NCBI RefSeq assembly: GCF_003344925.1
Contig: NZ_CP031188.1
Coordinates: 1,610,501 to 1,674,500 of the forward strand
From: Flavobacterium arcticum
Lineage (GTDB): Bacteria > Bacteroidota > Bacteroidia > Flavobacteriales > Flavobacteriaceae
DNA length: 64,000 nt
Reading direction: 5' to 3'
The notes below the pieces were generated by a model, which was given only the letters and a program-made list of their open reading frames with translations, had not been told where the DNA came from and made no database searches. The translations under genes were made by a program, and so were the position numbers. Shown piece by piece: positions 1-7,612 of this stretch; the first letter of the stretch is position 1; each line of letters opens with the position of its first letter.

Positions 1-1560
1 GACTATTACTTTAGTACAAGTGCCGATGCACCAACAGAAGCTACAGTGCCAACAGGTAATGTTGCATCTGATGTAATGACTGTTGAGTTTTCAGAATTAG
101 AAATAGGAGCAACATACTATTTTTGGGTGCGCTCTAACTGTGGTGATGGCGATGTAGGTGCTTGGGTAGCTACTACTTTTACAACAGGTCAAATTTCGTC
201 TACTTATACAGAAGGCGATATAGAAACATTATATAATACCTTTCCAACAATAACATCAACAACTACTTGTCCTGGAACAATGACTATTTCAATTCCTGAC
301 GGATACCAAATAGGAGATGTAGCAACATCATATACTATGACTACTGCAAGTAACGGGTATAAATCAGAACAGCGTTCGCTATTGGTTTGTACTACTACCA
401 ATACTTCTGAATCAAGTCTTTATTCTGGTACAGGTAATGGAGGAACACAAGAATACAACCGTACAGATTTAACATTTGCCAATGGTGCTACGGGTGAGGT
501 GGAGTTTGAACTAAGAGCATGGAGAACTTATGGTAGTTCTGGTTGTACTACAAGTCATAATTTTGTAGACAATAATAGCTGGACAGTTACAGTAACTTAT
601 GAATGTGTTACACCGTTAACTCCGCAAGCTGATGACCAAACATTTTGTACTGCTAGTACAGTAGCTGATTTGGTTGCTGCAACAGATTATGACGACGCTA
701 CAATTCGTTGGTATGCAACAGAAGAAAGCGTAGAGCCACTTGCCGAAGAAACAGTACTTGAATCAGGAACATATTATGTATCACAATACAGGTATACTTG
801 CGAGAGTGAAAGACAGGCTGTAGTGGTAACACTAGGTACTGCAACATTACCATTAACAGAAACTGAGCAGTCATTTTGTACAGCGACTAATATATCAGGT
901 TTATATGTAGATACTATAGAGGGCGGAGTTATCAATTGGTATGCAACAGCAGACAGTGAAGAATTATTAGCAGAAGAGTTAGTGTTAGAAACAGGCTCTT
1001 ACTTTGTGTCACAAACTGTAGGAGGCTGTGAGAGTGATAGAATAGAAGTAGCTGTTACCATTAATGCTACACCTGATGCGCCTACAGGCGATATGATGCA
1101 AGACTTTAATACAGGCGAAACTCTTGCAAGTCTTGAGGTTGATTTTGTTGAATTTGGAACTGCTAACTGGTATGTAATGACTGTAGAAGGGAATTATGAA
1201 GCCGTAGATGCTACTACAGTATTAGAAAATGGTGTTACTTATTATGTTTCGCAAACACTTCTTAGTTGTGAGAGCGAAATGCTAGCTATAACAGCAAATG
1301 AAGTACTTAGTACAGTAACTCATGAGTTCTCAGGATTAAAAGTATATCCTAACCCTGCTAATGCAATGATTACTATTGCAAATGTGGGTGTTATAGAAAA
1401 TGTAAAAGTTGCTAACCTTTTAGGGCAAACAGTACTAAACCGTACTGCTAATACTGAAACGGTAGAACTTAATGTATCTAGTCTTGCTGCGGGTACTTAT
1501 ATACTTAATGTACAGTTGCAAAATGGCGCAACAACATCAGTTAAGATTGTTAAGCAATAA
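1..1560 (+). CDS. T9SS type A sorting domain surface protein (C-terminal part, 5' end outside window)
   Basis: The frame is open from the first base, so this is the last 519 codons of a larger secreted protein. Reading along it I see a fibronectin-III-like end (YYFWVRSNCGDGDVGAW), a Cys-containing beta domain (about 95-200), then three Ig-like repeats of about 75 residues. Each repeat has a WYAT/WYVM strand, a YYVSQ/YFVSQ strand and a CESE/CESD motif. The end is a T9SS type A signal: KVYPNPAN, a LLGQ strand, GTYILNV and a terminal KIVKQ. Proteins with this tail cross the outer membrane through the Por/Gld secretion system and are usually anchored on the surface or released. The last repeat and tail closely resemble those of the protein at 10330-12498. 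The substrate is unknown; an adhesin or a carrier of an enzymatic N-terminus are both possible. Confidence 0.9.
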   Translation, partial: DYYFSTSADAPTEATVPTGNVASDVMTVEFSELEIGATYYFWVRSNCGDGDVGAWVATTFTTGQISSTYTEGDIETLYNTFPTITSTTTCPGTMTISIPDGYQIGDVATSYTMTTASNGYKSEQRSLLVCTTTNTSESSLYSGTGNGGTQEYNRTDLTFANGATGEVEFELRAWRTYGSSGCTTSHNFVDNNSWTVTVTYECVTPLTPQADDQTFCTASTVADLVAATDYDDATIRWYATEESVEPLAEETVLESGTYYVSQYRYTCESERQAVVVTLGTATLPLTETEQSFCTATNISGLYVDTIEGGVINWYATADSEELLAEELVLETGSYFVSQTVGGCESDRIEVAVTINATPDAPTGDMMQDFNTGETLASLEVDFVEFGTANWYVMTVEGNYEAVDATTVLENGVTYYVSQTLLSCESEMLAITANEVLSTVTHEFSGLKVYPNPANAMITIANVGVIENVKVANLLGQTVLNRTANTETVELNVSSLAAGTYILNVQLQNGATTSVKIVKQ

Positions 1561-1591
1561 CAATTACATTATTACAATATAGTTATATCAT

Positions 1592-1624
1592 AAAAAAGGG
1601 TTTAGCAATTGCTAAACCCTTTTT
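1592..1624. terminator. Intrinsic terminator, bidirectional
   Basis: An A-rich left arm with GGGTTTAGCAA pairs with TTGCTAAACCC followed by a T run. It lies between two convergent genes, so it can serve the T9SS protein gene on plus and the enoyl-CoA hydratase gene on minus. Confidence 0.85.
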
Positions 1625-1645
1625 ACTTTTCTATATAAGTATGAC

Positions 1646-2416
1646 TTATTTTCTATAAGGCTCAAGTGCTTTTTTAGTAGCGTCAGATAGTACTAGTTTA
1701 CCTGATATTGCAGCTCTATCGGCAAGTAATGTGTTCCATGTTTCTGTGCCTTCCCATAATACTTTTTTCATTGCTTGCAATGCTTCGGGGTTATAGCCTG
1801 CCAGCTTGCTTGTAAGAATATCAATTTCTTTATCAAGATCTTCTACATTGTCAAATACTTTGGCATACAATCCTTTTTCTTTTGCCCAATAGGCATTTTT
1901 CCACTCATCGGCAGCAATAGTCATTTCGGCAAGAGCAGCAACGCCCATTTTTCGTTCTACGGCAGGTGCAATTACAAATGGTCCTATACCTATGGTAAAT
2001 TCAGATAGTTTTATAGCACTATGCTCTGTAGCTAAGGCATAATCGCAGGCTGCTGCAAGCCCTACGCCACCACCTACGGCTTTACCGTGAATGCGCCCTA
2101 CAATAAGTTTAGAACACTTACGCATAGCATTAATAACATTGGCAAACCCCGAGAAGAATTTTGCACCTTCGTCTAGGTTAGAAACGGCTAGTAATTCGGT
2201 AAAAGATGCTCCTGCACAAAAGGCTTTTTCGCCTTCACTTTTTAATACAATTACATGTACATCGTTATTATCACTTAATTGGTTTAACTCATCGGTAAGG
2301 CGTTGTAATAGTACTGATGGGAAAGAGTTACTTGCAGGATGCCCAAACTCTATAGTAGCAATGTGATTTTCAATATTGGTATAAAGCGATCCGTCAGGTC
2401 TGTTAGTAGTTGTCAT
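1646..2416 (-). CDS. Enoyl-CoA hydratase/isomerase family protein
   Basis: A 256-residue crotonase-fold protein. The two segments that form the CoA-thioester oxyanion hole are visible: EKAFCAGASF near residue 65 and HGKAVGGGVGLAAACDYALA near residue 110. These are followed by KLSEFTIGIGPF, where crotonases carry an active-site acid. Crotonases hydrate, isomerise or cleave acyl-CoA substrates in fatty-acid or amino-acid catabolism, and short stand-alone members like this one are cytoplasmic. The substrate cannot be read from sequence: a short-chain enoyl-CoA hydratase or a methylglutaconyl-CoA hydratase are both possible. The gene is monocistronic and ends at a shared terminator. Confidence 0.88.
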   Translation of the reverse strand: MTTTNRPDGSLYTNIENHIATIEFGHPASNSFPSVLLQRLTDELNQLSDNNDVHVIVLKSEGEKAFCAGASFTELLAVSNLDEGAKFFSGFANVINAMRKCSKLIVGRIHGKAVGGGVGLAAACDYALATEHSAIKLSEFTIGIGPFVIAPAVERKMGVAALAEMTIAADEWKNAYWAKEKGLYAKVFDNVEDLDKEIDILTSKLAGYNPEALQAMKKVLWEGTETWNTLLADRAAISGKLVLSDATKKALEPYRK

Positions 2417-2443
2417 TTTAATAGTTTTACGGTAAAATTAAAG

Positions 2444-2474
2444 CAAATATGGTAGTAGTTAAACAATTTTGCAA
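2444..2474 (-). promoter_or_regulatory. Possible promoter of the enoyl-CoA hydratase gene
   Basis: On the minus strand a TTG at 2472-2474 is followed after 20 bases by CATATTTG (2444-2451). This is one mismatch from TAnnTTTG, 27 bases before the start codon. Confidence 0.4.
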
Positions 2475-2490
2475 AACTTTGTAACAGTAT

Positions 2491-2522
2491 TTGTAGAATG
2501 GTTGTTAATTCTGTTATATTTG
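2491..2522 (+). promoter_or_regulatory. Promoter of the tRNA-Ala gene
   Basis: A TTG at 2491-2493, a 21-base spacer and a perfect TATATTTG at 2515-2522 match the Bacteroidota -33/-7 consensus. The tRNA begins 16 bases after the -7 element. Confidence 0.7.
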
Positions 2523-2538
2523 CTAGCACTAAATTATT

Positions 2539-2612
2539 GGGGATGTAGCTCAGTTGGCTAGAGCGCTTGACTGGCAGTCAAGAGGTCGTGGGTTCGAATC
2601 CCATCTTCTCCA
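2539..2612 (+). tRNA. tRNA-Ala (anticodon GGC)
   Basis: A 74-base cloverleaf. The D arm starts GCTCAGTTGG. The anticodon stem CTTGA/TCAAG encloses the loop CTGGCAG, giving anticodon GGC. The T arm is GTGGG-TTCGAAT-CCCAT, and the discriminator is A at 2612. The acceptor stem carries the alanine identity pair G3-U70 (2541 with 2609), which independently supports Ala. There is a T-T mismatch at pair 6-67. The 3' CCA is not encoded (CA follows the discriminator), so the end must be added by a CCA-adding enzyme. Confidence 0.95.
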
Positions 2613-2676
2613 CAGATAAAAGCTTCAGTGAAAACTGGAGCTTTTTTATTATATTGCTCATACAAATTAATAAAGT

Positions 2677-3243
2677 ATGAGTGCCAACAATAAAAATCTA
2701 TCTCCCGATTTACAGGAAGAATTACTAAAAGCATTACAAATACGCTTTGAAAATAATATGCATCGCCATAAAGGGCTAAAGTGGGAAGATGTACTTGCAA
2801 AGCTGGAGGCTAACCCCGAAAAACTATGGTCGCTTAATGAAATGGAAGAAACGGGAGGAGAACCCGACGTGGTAGATTTCGATAAAAAGACCGCTGAATA
2901 TATTTTTTATGATTGTGTAGTAGAAAGCCCTAAAGGAAGAAGGAGTTATTGCTATGATAATGCTGCACTGGAAGCAAGAAAAAAGCATAAACCTAAAAAT
3001 AACGCTATTGATGCTGCGTTAGCACTGGGCGCTGAACTTTTATCGGAAGAGGAATATAAAGAACTGCAAAAGCTTGGAGAGTTTGATACTAAAACCTCAA
3101 GCTGGATTAAAACACCTGATGAAATTAGGAAACACGGAGGTGCTGTTTTTGCCGATAGGCGTTATAACCATGTGTTTGTTTATCATAATGGAGCAGAGTC
3201 GTATTACGCAGCCAGAGGGTTTCGTTGTTTACTGAGAGTCTGA
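2677..3243 (+). CDS. DUF4256 domain-containing protein
   Basis: A 188-residue soluble protein that I recognise as DUF4256 from its overall pattern: an N-terminal LLKALQIRFENNMHRHKG, then LWSLNEMEETGGEPDV, a central YDNAALEARKKHKP and a C-terminal FVYHNGAESYYAARGFRC. The family is widespread in bacteria and has no established function. The protein is charged, has no signal peptide or membrane segment, and is therefore probably cytoplasmic. It starts 64 bases after the tRNA with no terminator between, so it could be co-transcribed with it. The ATG is the first in frame and fits the family's usual length. Confidence 0.85.
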   Translation: MSANNKNLSPDLQEELLKALQIRFENNMHRHKGLKWEDVLAKLEANPEKLWSLNEMEETGGEPDVVDFDKKTAEYIFYDCVVESPKGRRSYCYDNAALEARKKHKPKNNAIDAALALGAELLSEEEYKELQKLGEFDTKTSSWIKTPDEIRKHGGAVFADRRYNHVFVYHNGAESYYAARGFRCLLRV

Positions 3244-3288
3244 AAATAATTATGATTTTATAGGGAGCGGACTACCACTCTTTTATGT

Positions 3289-3296
3289 TATTTTTG
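3289..3296 (+). promoter_or_regulatory. -7 element before the BrkB-family gene
   Basis: TATTTTTG fits TAnnTTTG. No good TTG is visible 17-23 bases upstream. The predicted transcript would begin near 3301, so translation from the ATG at 3345 is more likely than from the one at 3303. Confidence 0.45.
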
Positions 3297-3344
3297 TAAT
3301 TAATGGCAGCAGGTGAAAATAACAAATGTCAGATTTATTCATTC

Positions 3345-4241
3345 ATGGACATAAAAAATTCAACATTTAAAATCGGTCATATCCCTTCGCTTTTGGTTGA
3401 GACCTATAAAGTTTGGAACAAACACGACCCGTTTCGGTTGAGTGCCGTTGTAGCATATTATGCTGTATTATCCTTACCAGGTTTATTAGTAATTATTATC
3501 AACTTAGTAGGCTCAATTTGGGGACAGGAAATAGTACAAGGCTATTTGACCGATGAAATTTCTAGTGCATTGGGTCAAAATGCTAGTGAATCTATTCAGG
3601 CCATGATGATGGAGACACAAAATAAGGATAAAAGTACCTTGGCAACAATACTTGGTATAGGTGTACTAATTTTTGGTGCAACGGGTGTGTTTTATCACTT
3701 ACAGTTATCTTTAAATCAGATATGGGAGATAAAACCCAAACCCAATTCGGGCATCTTAAAAACGCTTATTGATAGAGCTCGAAGCTTTGTTTTCATTATC
3801 GTAATTGGTTTTTTATTGTTGATTAGTTTTATAGTAACTGCTGCAATTGCTGTATTAAACAATTATATCACTAGCATTTTACCCGAAGCCATTGTATATA
3901 TTGCCTTCGTTTTAGATTTTATAATTTCGATTGGAATAATAACTGTTCTATTTGCACTCATTTTTAGATATCTACCTGATGCCAAGATAAGGTGGAAGTC
4001 AGTTTGGGTAGGTGCAGTAATTACATCGGTACTTTTTGTGCTAGGAAAGTCCTTGCTAGGATATTATTTTGGGCAATCTGACCCAGGGTCTACTTATGGA
4101 GCTGCCGGAACAATTGTTCTTATATTACTATGGGTATCTTATTCTTGCTTGATATTATTTTTTGGGGCTGAATTTACTTGGGTATATGCTAAAAAATACG
4201 GGTCGGGCATTCAGTCAAAATACGAGGAAACTAAAAAATAA
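3345..4241 (+). CDS. YihY/BrkB family inner-membrane protein
   Basis: A 298-residue polytopic membrane protein. After a short cytoplasmic start comes the family signature DPFRLSAVVAYYAVLSLPG, followed by about six hydrophobic segments. Between them are a GATGVFYHLQLSLNQIWE motif near residue 125 and a conserved C-terminal block, GQSDPGSTYGAAGTIV then LLWVSYSCLILFFGAEFTW. These are typical of the YihY/BrkB (formerly called RNase BN) family, whose transport or envelope role is not established. An in-frame ATG 42 bases upstream exists, but it sits within a few bases of the predicted transcription start, so I chose the internal one. rlmF follows 22 bases later and is probably co-transcribed. Confidence 0.88.
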   Translation: MDIKNSTFKIGHIPSLLVETYKVWNKHDPFRLSAVVAYYAVLSLPGLLVIIINLVGSIWGQEIVQGYLTDEISSALGQNASESIQAMMMETQNKDKSTLATILGIGVLIFGATGVFYHLQLSLNQIWEIKPKPNSGILKTLIDRARSFVFIIVIGFLLLISFIVTAAIAVLNNYITSILPEAIVYIAFVLDFIISIGIITVLFALIFRYLPDAKIRWKSVWVGAVITSVLFVLGKSLLGYYFGQSDPGSTYGAAGTIVLILLWVSYSCLILFFGAEFTWVYAKKYGSGIQSKYEETKK

Positions 4242-4263
4242 ATAATAGCAATTTTTTTAAATC

Positions 4264-5226
4264 ATGTCGTCAGAAAAAAAACAAGAAGAAAAGGGAAGAT
4301 TACACCTAAGGAACAGAAATAGAGAGCGATATGATTTAGACGCATTACTAATTGCTACTCCTGAATTATCTAATTATGTAAAGCCTAATAAATTTGGAGT
4401 AGACTCGGTAGATTTTTCAAACCCTGTTGCTGTAAAATTGCTTAATACTGCATTACTGAGTCATTATTATGGTATAAAAAGCTGGGAATTTCCTGATGAA
4501 AACCTTTGTCCGCCTATTCCTGGTAGAGCCGATTATATTCATTACATAGCCGATTTATTGTGCGAAAGTAATTTTGGTAGGCTTCCGCATGGCAATAAAA
4601 TTACGTGTTTAGATGTGGGAGTAGGGGCGAGTTGTATTTATCCTATACTTGGGGTTACAGAGTATAATTGGAACTTTATAGGTGCAGATATCAATGAAAA
4701 TTCAATTGCATCGGCACAGAATATTATTAACAATAATGTACAGCTTAGCAACAAAATTGAACTTCGATTACAAAAAAGCAGTAAGGATATTTTTTATGGG
4801 ATAATAGCCCTAGAAGATAAAATAGATATGACGCTATGCAATCCGCCTTTTCATGCATCTGCCGAAGAGGCACAAAAAGGAACGTTGCGCAAAGTAAAAA
4901 ACCTATCGGGTAAGCCTATAAAAACTCCTGAACTCAACTTTGCGGGCATTAGTAATGAGCTTATTTGCGATGGCGGCGAACATCAGTTTATACATAATAT
5001 GATAAGGGAGAGTAAAAAGTTTGCTGCAAATTGTTTTTGGTTTTCCACTTTAGTGTCTAAACAATCTAATTTAAAAGGGATTTATAAAGCATTAGATGCT
5101 ATAGGGGCTACCGATGTAAAAACAATACCTATGGGTACGGGTAATAAATCTACCCGAATTGTAGCTTGGACGTTACTCTCTAAAGAAGAACAGAAAGAGT
5201 GGAAGGCTACAAAATGGAAAAAGTAA
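4264..5226 (+). CDS. rlmF: 23S rRNA (adenine(1618)-N(6))-methyltransferase RlmF
   Basis: A 320-residue class I SAM-dependent N6-adenine methyltransferase. The family start GRLHLRNRNRERYDLDAL and the SHYYGIKSWEFPDENLCPP segment are typical of RlmF (YbiN). Motif I is CLDVGVGASCIYPILG near residue 120. The catalytic NPPF (TLCNPPFHAS) sits near residue 193 and is of the type that methylates the exocyclic amine of adenine. It modifies one adenine of 23S rRNA. The length matches the family and it ends at a strong hairpin terminator. It is likely the second gene of a two-gene unit with the BrkB-like protein. Confidence 0.93.
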   Translation: MSSEKKQEEKGRLHLRNRNRERYDLDALLIATPELSNYVKPNKFGVDSVDFSNPVAVKLLNTALLSHYYGIKSWEFPDENLCPPIPGRADYIHYIADLLCESNFGRLPHGNKITCLDVGVGASCIYPILGVTEYNWNFIGADINENSIASAQNIINNNVQLSNKIELRLQKSSKDIFYGIIALEDKIDMTLCNPPFHASAEEAQKGTLRKVKNLSGKPIKTPELNFAGISNELICDGGEHQFIHNMIRESKKFAANCFWFSTLVSKQSNLKGIYKALDAIGATDVKTIPMGTGNKSTRIVAWTLLSKEEQKEWKATKWKK

Positions 5227-5242
5227 CTTTGTTTTAAAAGTT

Positions 5243-5284
5243 AAAAACCGCAATCAAATTCGTGAAGAATAGATTGCGGTTTTT
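5243..5284. terminator. Intrinsic terminator, bidirectional
   Basis: AAAAACCGCAATC and GATTGCGGTTTTT form a 13-bp perfect stem around a 16-base loop, between the convergent genes rlmF and the HAD protein. Confidence 0.85.
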
Positions 5285-5316
5285 AGTAGATATAAACCAA
5301 GTAATATTTCTTGTAA

Positions 5317-6114
5317 TTATTTATAGGTTACAAGAATTTGCGCTATTTTCTCTAAATCATTTTCTGCAATTTCTGTTTTAGGAGCTAACGGGAATAATTG
5401 TTGTCCTGGTCTGCTTATAAATGCTGCACGCCATCCTGCCCAGAGTGCACCTGCAACATCCCATCCGTGGGCTGCAATAAGCATACACTCTTCAGGTTTT
5501 ACACCCATTTTTCGAGCTCCCCATGCATAGGTATCTGTAGCGGGTTTAAATTTCCCTACATCTTCTACACTTAGGCGTTCATCAAAATATTCGGTTAGCC
5601 CTGCATTTTCAAATTGAGTTTTAACCCCTTCGTTTGACGAATTAGTAAATGATACTAACTTATAGCCATCTTTTTTTAATAATGATAGTGCGGTTTTAAC
5701 TTCAAGATGTGCGGGTAGTGCTCTTATAGAGTCTACAATTATTTTTCGTGCTTCATCTTGAGTTATTGTTATACCATTGTTTGCTGCCACCATTTGTAAT
5801 GCAGCAGCCCCTATATAGCCAAAGTGCTCATATTGTCCACTTGCTGTAACAACAAGTGAATACTGTAACATTGTAGTAAACCATAATGATAATAAATCTT
5901 CTCGACCGTTTAATGCTTTACCTACCTGTTTTTTCATTACAGTCAGGTCTAGCAGCGTTTCATTTACATCAAAAAATAGTACTTTAGGTCTTGTTTTTAT
6001 CTCAAAATCTGTTTTCATTTCTTGTGTACCGCCCATTACCATATTGGGCATTAATATTCCTGTAGTTCCCATAAGCCCTATGTTTTTTATAAAATCGCGT
6101 CGATGATTTTTCAT
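5317..6114 (-). CDS. Haloacid dehalogenase type II-like HAD hydrolase with Tat-type signal
   Basis: A 265-residue HAD-superfamily hydrolase. The N-terminus has a twin-arginine-like motif, RRDFIK (residues 5-10), followed by a hydrophobic stretch up to about residue 29, so export folded to the periplasm is predicted. HAD motif I is FFDVNETLLDL with nucleophile Asp49, motif II is FTNSS, motif III is the Lys in KFKPATDTY, and motif IV is AAHGWDVAGALWAGW. This matches the 2-haloacid dehalogenase-like (type II) subgroup, although real substrates of such proteins are often unknown. It is the last gene of the TetR / AhpD-like / HAD series and lies 62 bases after the AhpD-like gene. Confidence 0.85.
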   Translation of the reverse strand: MKNHRRDFIKNIGLMGTTGILMPNMVMGGTQEMKTDFEIKTRPKVLFFDVNETLLDLTVMKKQVGKALNGREDLLSLWFTTMLQYSLVVTASGQYEHFGYIGAAALQMVAANNGITITQDEARKIIVDSIRALPAHLEVKTALSLLKKDGYKLVSFTNSSNEGVKTQFENAGLTEYFDERLSVEDVGKFKPATDTYAWGARKMGVKPEECMLIAAHGWDVAGALWAGWRAAFISRPGQQLFPLAPKTEIAENDLEKIAQILVTYK

Positions 6115-6176
6115 TATACTATGTTTTTTTTGATTATATATTAAAGGTGCATATTATAGCTCTTTAAAACTTACAG

Positions 6177-6743
6177 TTATTTTTTCCAGATAAATTGTTC
6201 AAACCCTTTGTCTAGAGGTGTTTCGGCAATGTGGTTAGTGTAGTTACTTATTACTTTTTGAGATAAACCAAGAATGATTTCTAAAAGGTTTCTTTGGTTA
6301 TACCCTGCTTTAAAGAAAGTATCGATTTCTTCTTGAGATATAACGCCACGGTTACGCACAATACTTAATGTAGTTTCATGTAGGGCTTGTAGTTTTTCTG
6401 ATGGCATTTGGGTTTTGTTTCTCAAGGCTTCTGTAATAGCATCATCTACTTTCATTGCTTTGGCAATAGCTGTATGTGCAGGTACACAATAATGACACTC
6501 ATGTTCTACATTAATAGTTTGCCATACTACGGTAAGCTCATCATTATTAAAAGAAGAGTTTGCAAATAATTCGTGCAATGTTTGGTATGCTTCTAGTAAC
6601 TCTGGGGCTTCGGCTAGAGCTCCGTGTAAGTTAGGTACATAGCCATAGGCTTTTTTAGACTTTTCTAATAATGCTTTGCTTTTTTCTGGAGCCGATTCGA
6701 TAGTATGAATTTTTAATGTTTCATTTGTTTTTGTAGTACTCAT
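6177..6743 (-). CDS. Carboxymuconolactone decarboxylase / AhpD-like (peroxidase-related) protein
   Basis: A 188-residue helical protein of the AhpD/CMD fold. The active-site motif HECHYCVPAH places the redox pair at Cys83 and Cys86 with His90, the CxxC...H arrangement of AhpD-like alkylhydroperoxidases. Other family blocks are the start LEKSKKAYGYVPNLHGALAEAPELLEAY and the NRGVISQEEIDTFF region. A thiol peroxidase or disulfide reductase role in the cytoplasm is likely, with the electron donor unknown. A TetR-type palindrome lies 24 bases upstream of the start, so this gene and the HAD gene behind it are likely repressed by the TetR protein next door. Confidence 0.87.
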   Translation of the reverse strand: MSTTKTNETLKIHTIESAPEKSKALLEKSKKAYGYVPNLHGALAEAPELLEAYQTLHELFANSSFNNDELTVVWQTINVEHECHYCVPAHTAIAKAMKVDDAITEALRNKTQMPSEKLQALHETTLSIVRNRGVISQEEIDTFFKAGYNQRNLLEIILGLSQKVISNYTNHIAETPLDKGFEQFIWKK

Positions 6744-6766
6744 AATTTTAATTTTGTTAATTATAT

Positions 6767-6782
6767 CTAAACAAATGTTTAG
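6767..6782. promoter_or_regulatory. Predicted TetR operator 1 (palindrome)
   Basis: CTAAAC-AAAT-GTTTAG, a perfect 6-bp inverted repeat with a 4-base spacer, 24 bases before the AhpD-like start codon. It covers a -7-like element on the minus strand (AACATTTG at 6772-6779). The same half-sites recur in front of the regulator gene. Confidence 0.75.
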
Positions 6783-6802
6783 TTATTGGTTAAAAAAAAG
6801 GA

Positions 6803-7366
6803 TTATATATTTTTAAATATATTTTCTATGTAGTTATCGAGTTGTGTTTTATTAAATACTCTTGTAGCAGAAGATAAACCAAACATTGCTATAATTAAAT
6901 AGTCGGCTTGTTGTTCAATAAGTTCTATGCTTTTAGTTTTATCTTGCTGTAAACTATCGGCAAAAGCTTGCTTTACCTCATTAGTAAATCGTGATAGAAT
7001 TTCTTTCACATTCTCATCTGCACCTTCTCCTATTTCGTTTGCTGTATTGGTTATCAAACAACCTTTATTTACTCCTGTTTCTTTCGAAAAATTTATAAAA
7101 TCATAGAAGTACTGTTTTATTCCATCAGTACCACCACTAGAAGCTTTTAGGTTCTTAATAATTTGGTTTAGCTTTAGTTTATAACATTTTAAACATTCTA
7201 TAAACACACCATTTTTATTGCCAAAGCTAGCGTAGATAGAAAACTTATTTATTCCCATCTCTTTTTCTAACATTTGCATAGAGGTAGTTTCATAACCATT
7301 CCGCCAGAATAAATTCATAGCTTTCTCTATTACCTCCTCTTCTATATATGTTTTTTTTCTTGCCAT
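6803..7366 (-). CDS. TetR/AcrR family transcriptional regulator
   Basis: A 187-residue one-component regulator. The N-terminal TetR helix-turn-helix is clear: EEEVIEKAMNLFWRNGYETT, then SMQMLEKEMGINKFSIYASF and GNKNGVFIECL within residues 8-60. The C-terminal two-thirds is the variable ligand-binding helical domain, with one Cys at GCLITNTANEIGEG. Such proteins repress until a small ligand binds. The gene is first in a minus-strand series with the AhpD-like and HAD genes. Identical-half-site palindromes lie before this gene and before the AhpD-like gene, implying autoregulation and control of both. The inducer is not readable; an electrophile or oxidant would suit the neighbours. Confidence 0.9.
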   Translation of the reverse strand: MARKKTYIEEEVIEKAMNLFWRNGYETTSMQMLEKEMGINKFSIYASFGNKNGVFIECLKCYKLKLNQIIKNLKASSGGTDGIKQYFYDFINFSKETGVNKGCLITNTANEIGEGADENVKEILSRFTNEVKQAFADSLQQDKTKSIELIEQQADYLIIAMFGLSSATRVFNKTQLDNYIENIFKNI

Positions 7367-7382
7367 ATTTTAAATTACAGTA

Positions 7383-7390
7383 CAAATCTA
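7383..7390 (-). promoter_or_regulatory. -7 element of the TetR gene
   Basis: Minus-strand TAGATTTG matches TAnnTTTG, 17 bases before the TetR start. Its upstream edge lies inside the palindrome at 7388-7403, so repressor binding would block it. Confidence 0.6.
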
Positions 7391-7403
7391 AACAATCGTT
7401 TAG
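7388..7403. promoter_or_regulatory. Predicted TetR operator 2 (palindrome)
   Basis: CTAAAC-AATC-GTTTAG: half-sites and spacing identical to the palindrome at 6767-6782, here 22 bases before the TetR start codon and overlapping its -7 element. Confidence 0.78.
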
Positions 7404-7555
7404 AAATAAAACAGCCTTTAACTTTTTTTTATGTTTAAAGATGCCTTATAAGCAAACTTAGATTTTCTGTTTTTCAAATTCTAGCTCTATCTATTCAAAT
7501 TCTCATTCAAAAGTGGTGTTTGTCCTTATTTTAAATTAACCGTGGTTTTCTTGTT

Positions 7556-7563
7556 TATTTTTG
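7556..7563 (+). promoter_or_regulatory. -7 element of the redox gene cluster
   Basis: TATTTTTG fits TAnnTTTG and would start transcription near 7568. No TTG at the ideal distance is seen, so the support is partial. Confidence 0.45.
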
Positions 7564-7565
7564 TT

Positions 7566-7603
7566 GAAATGAGGTTGTTATGTAATGTTTAACTCCTCAT
7601 TTC
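7566..7603 (+). promoter_or_regulatory. Inverted repeat in the leader of the redox cluster
   Basis: GAAATGAGG (7566-7574) and CCTCATTTC (7595-7603) form a perfect 9-bp inverted repeat around 20 bases. It lies between the -7 element and the ATG at 7613. It could be a 5'-end RNA stem-loop or a DNA operator. Confidence 0.55.
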
Positions 7604-7612
7604 TTGAAAAAA

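Noticed and set aside
2558..2800. Minus-strand reading frame across the tRNA-Ala gene, ending in a GEDGIRTHDLL-type peptide
   Set aside because: This peptide is the well-known spurious translation of the reverse strand of tRNA genes; it also overlaps the real DUF4256 gene.
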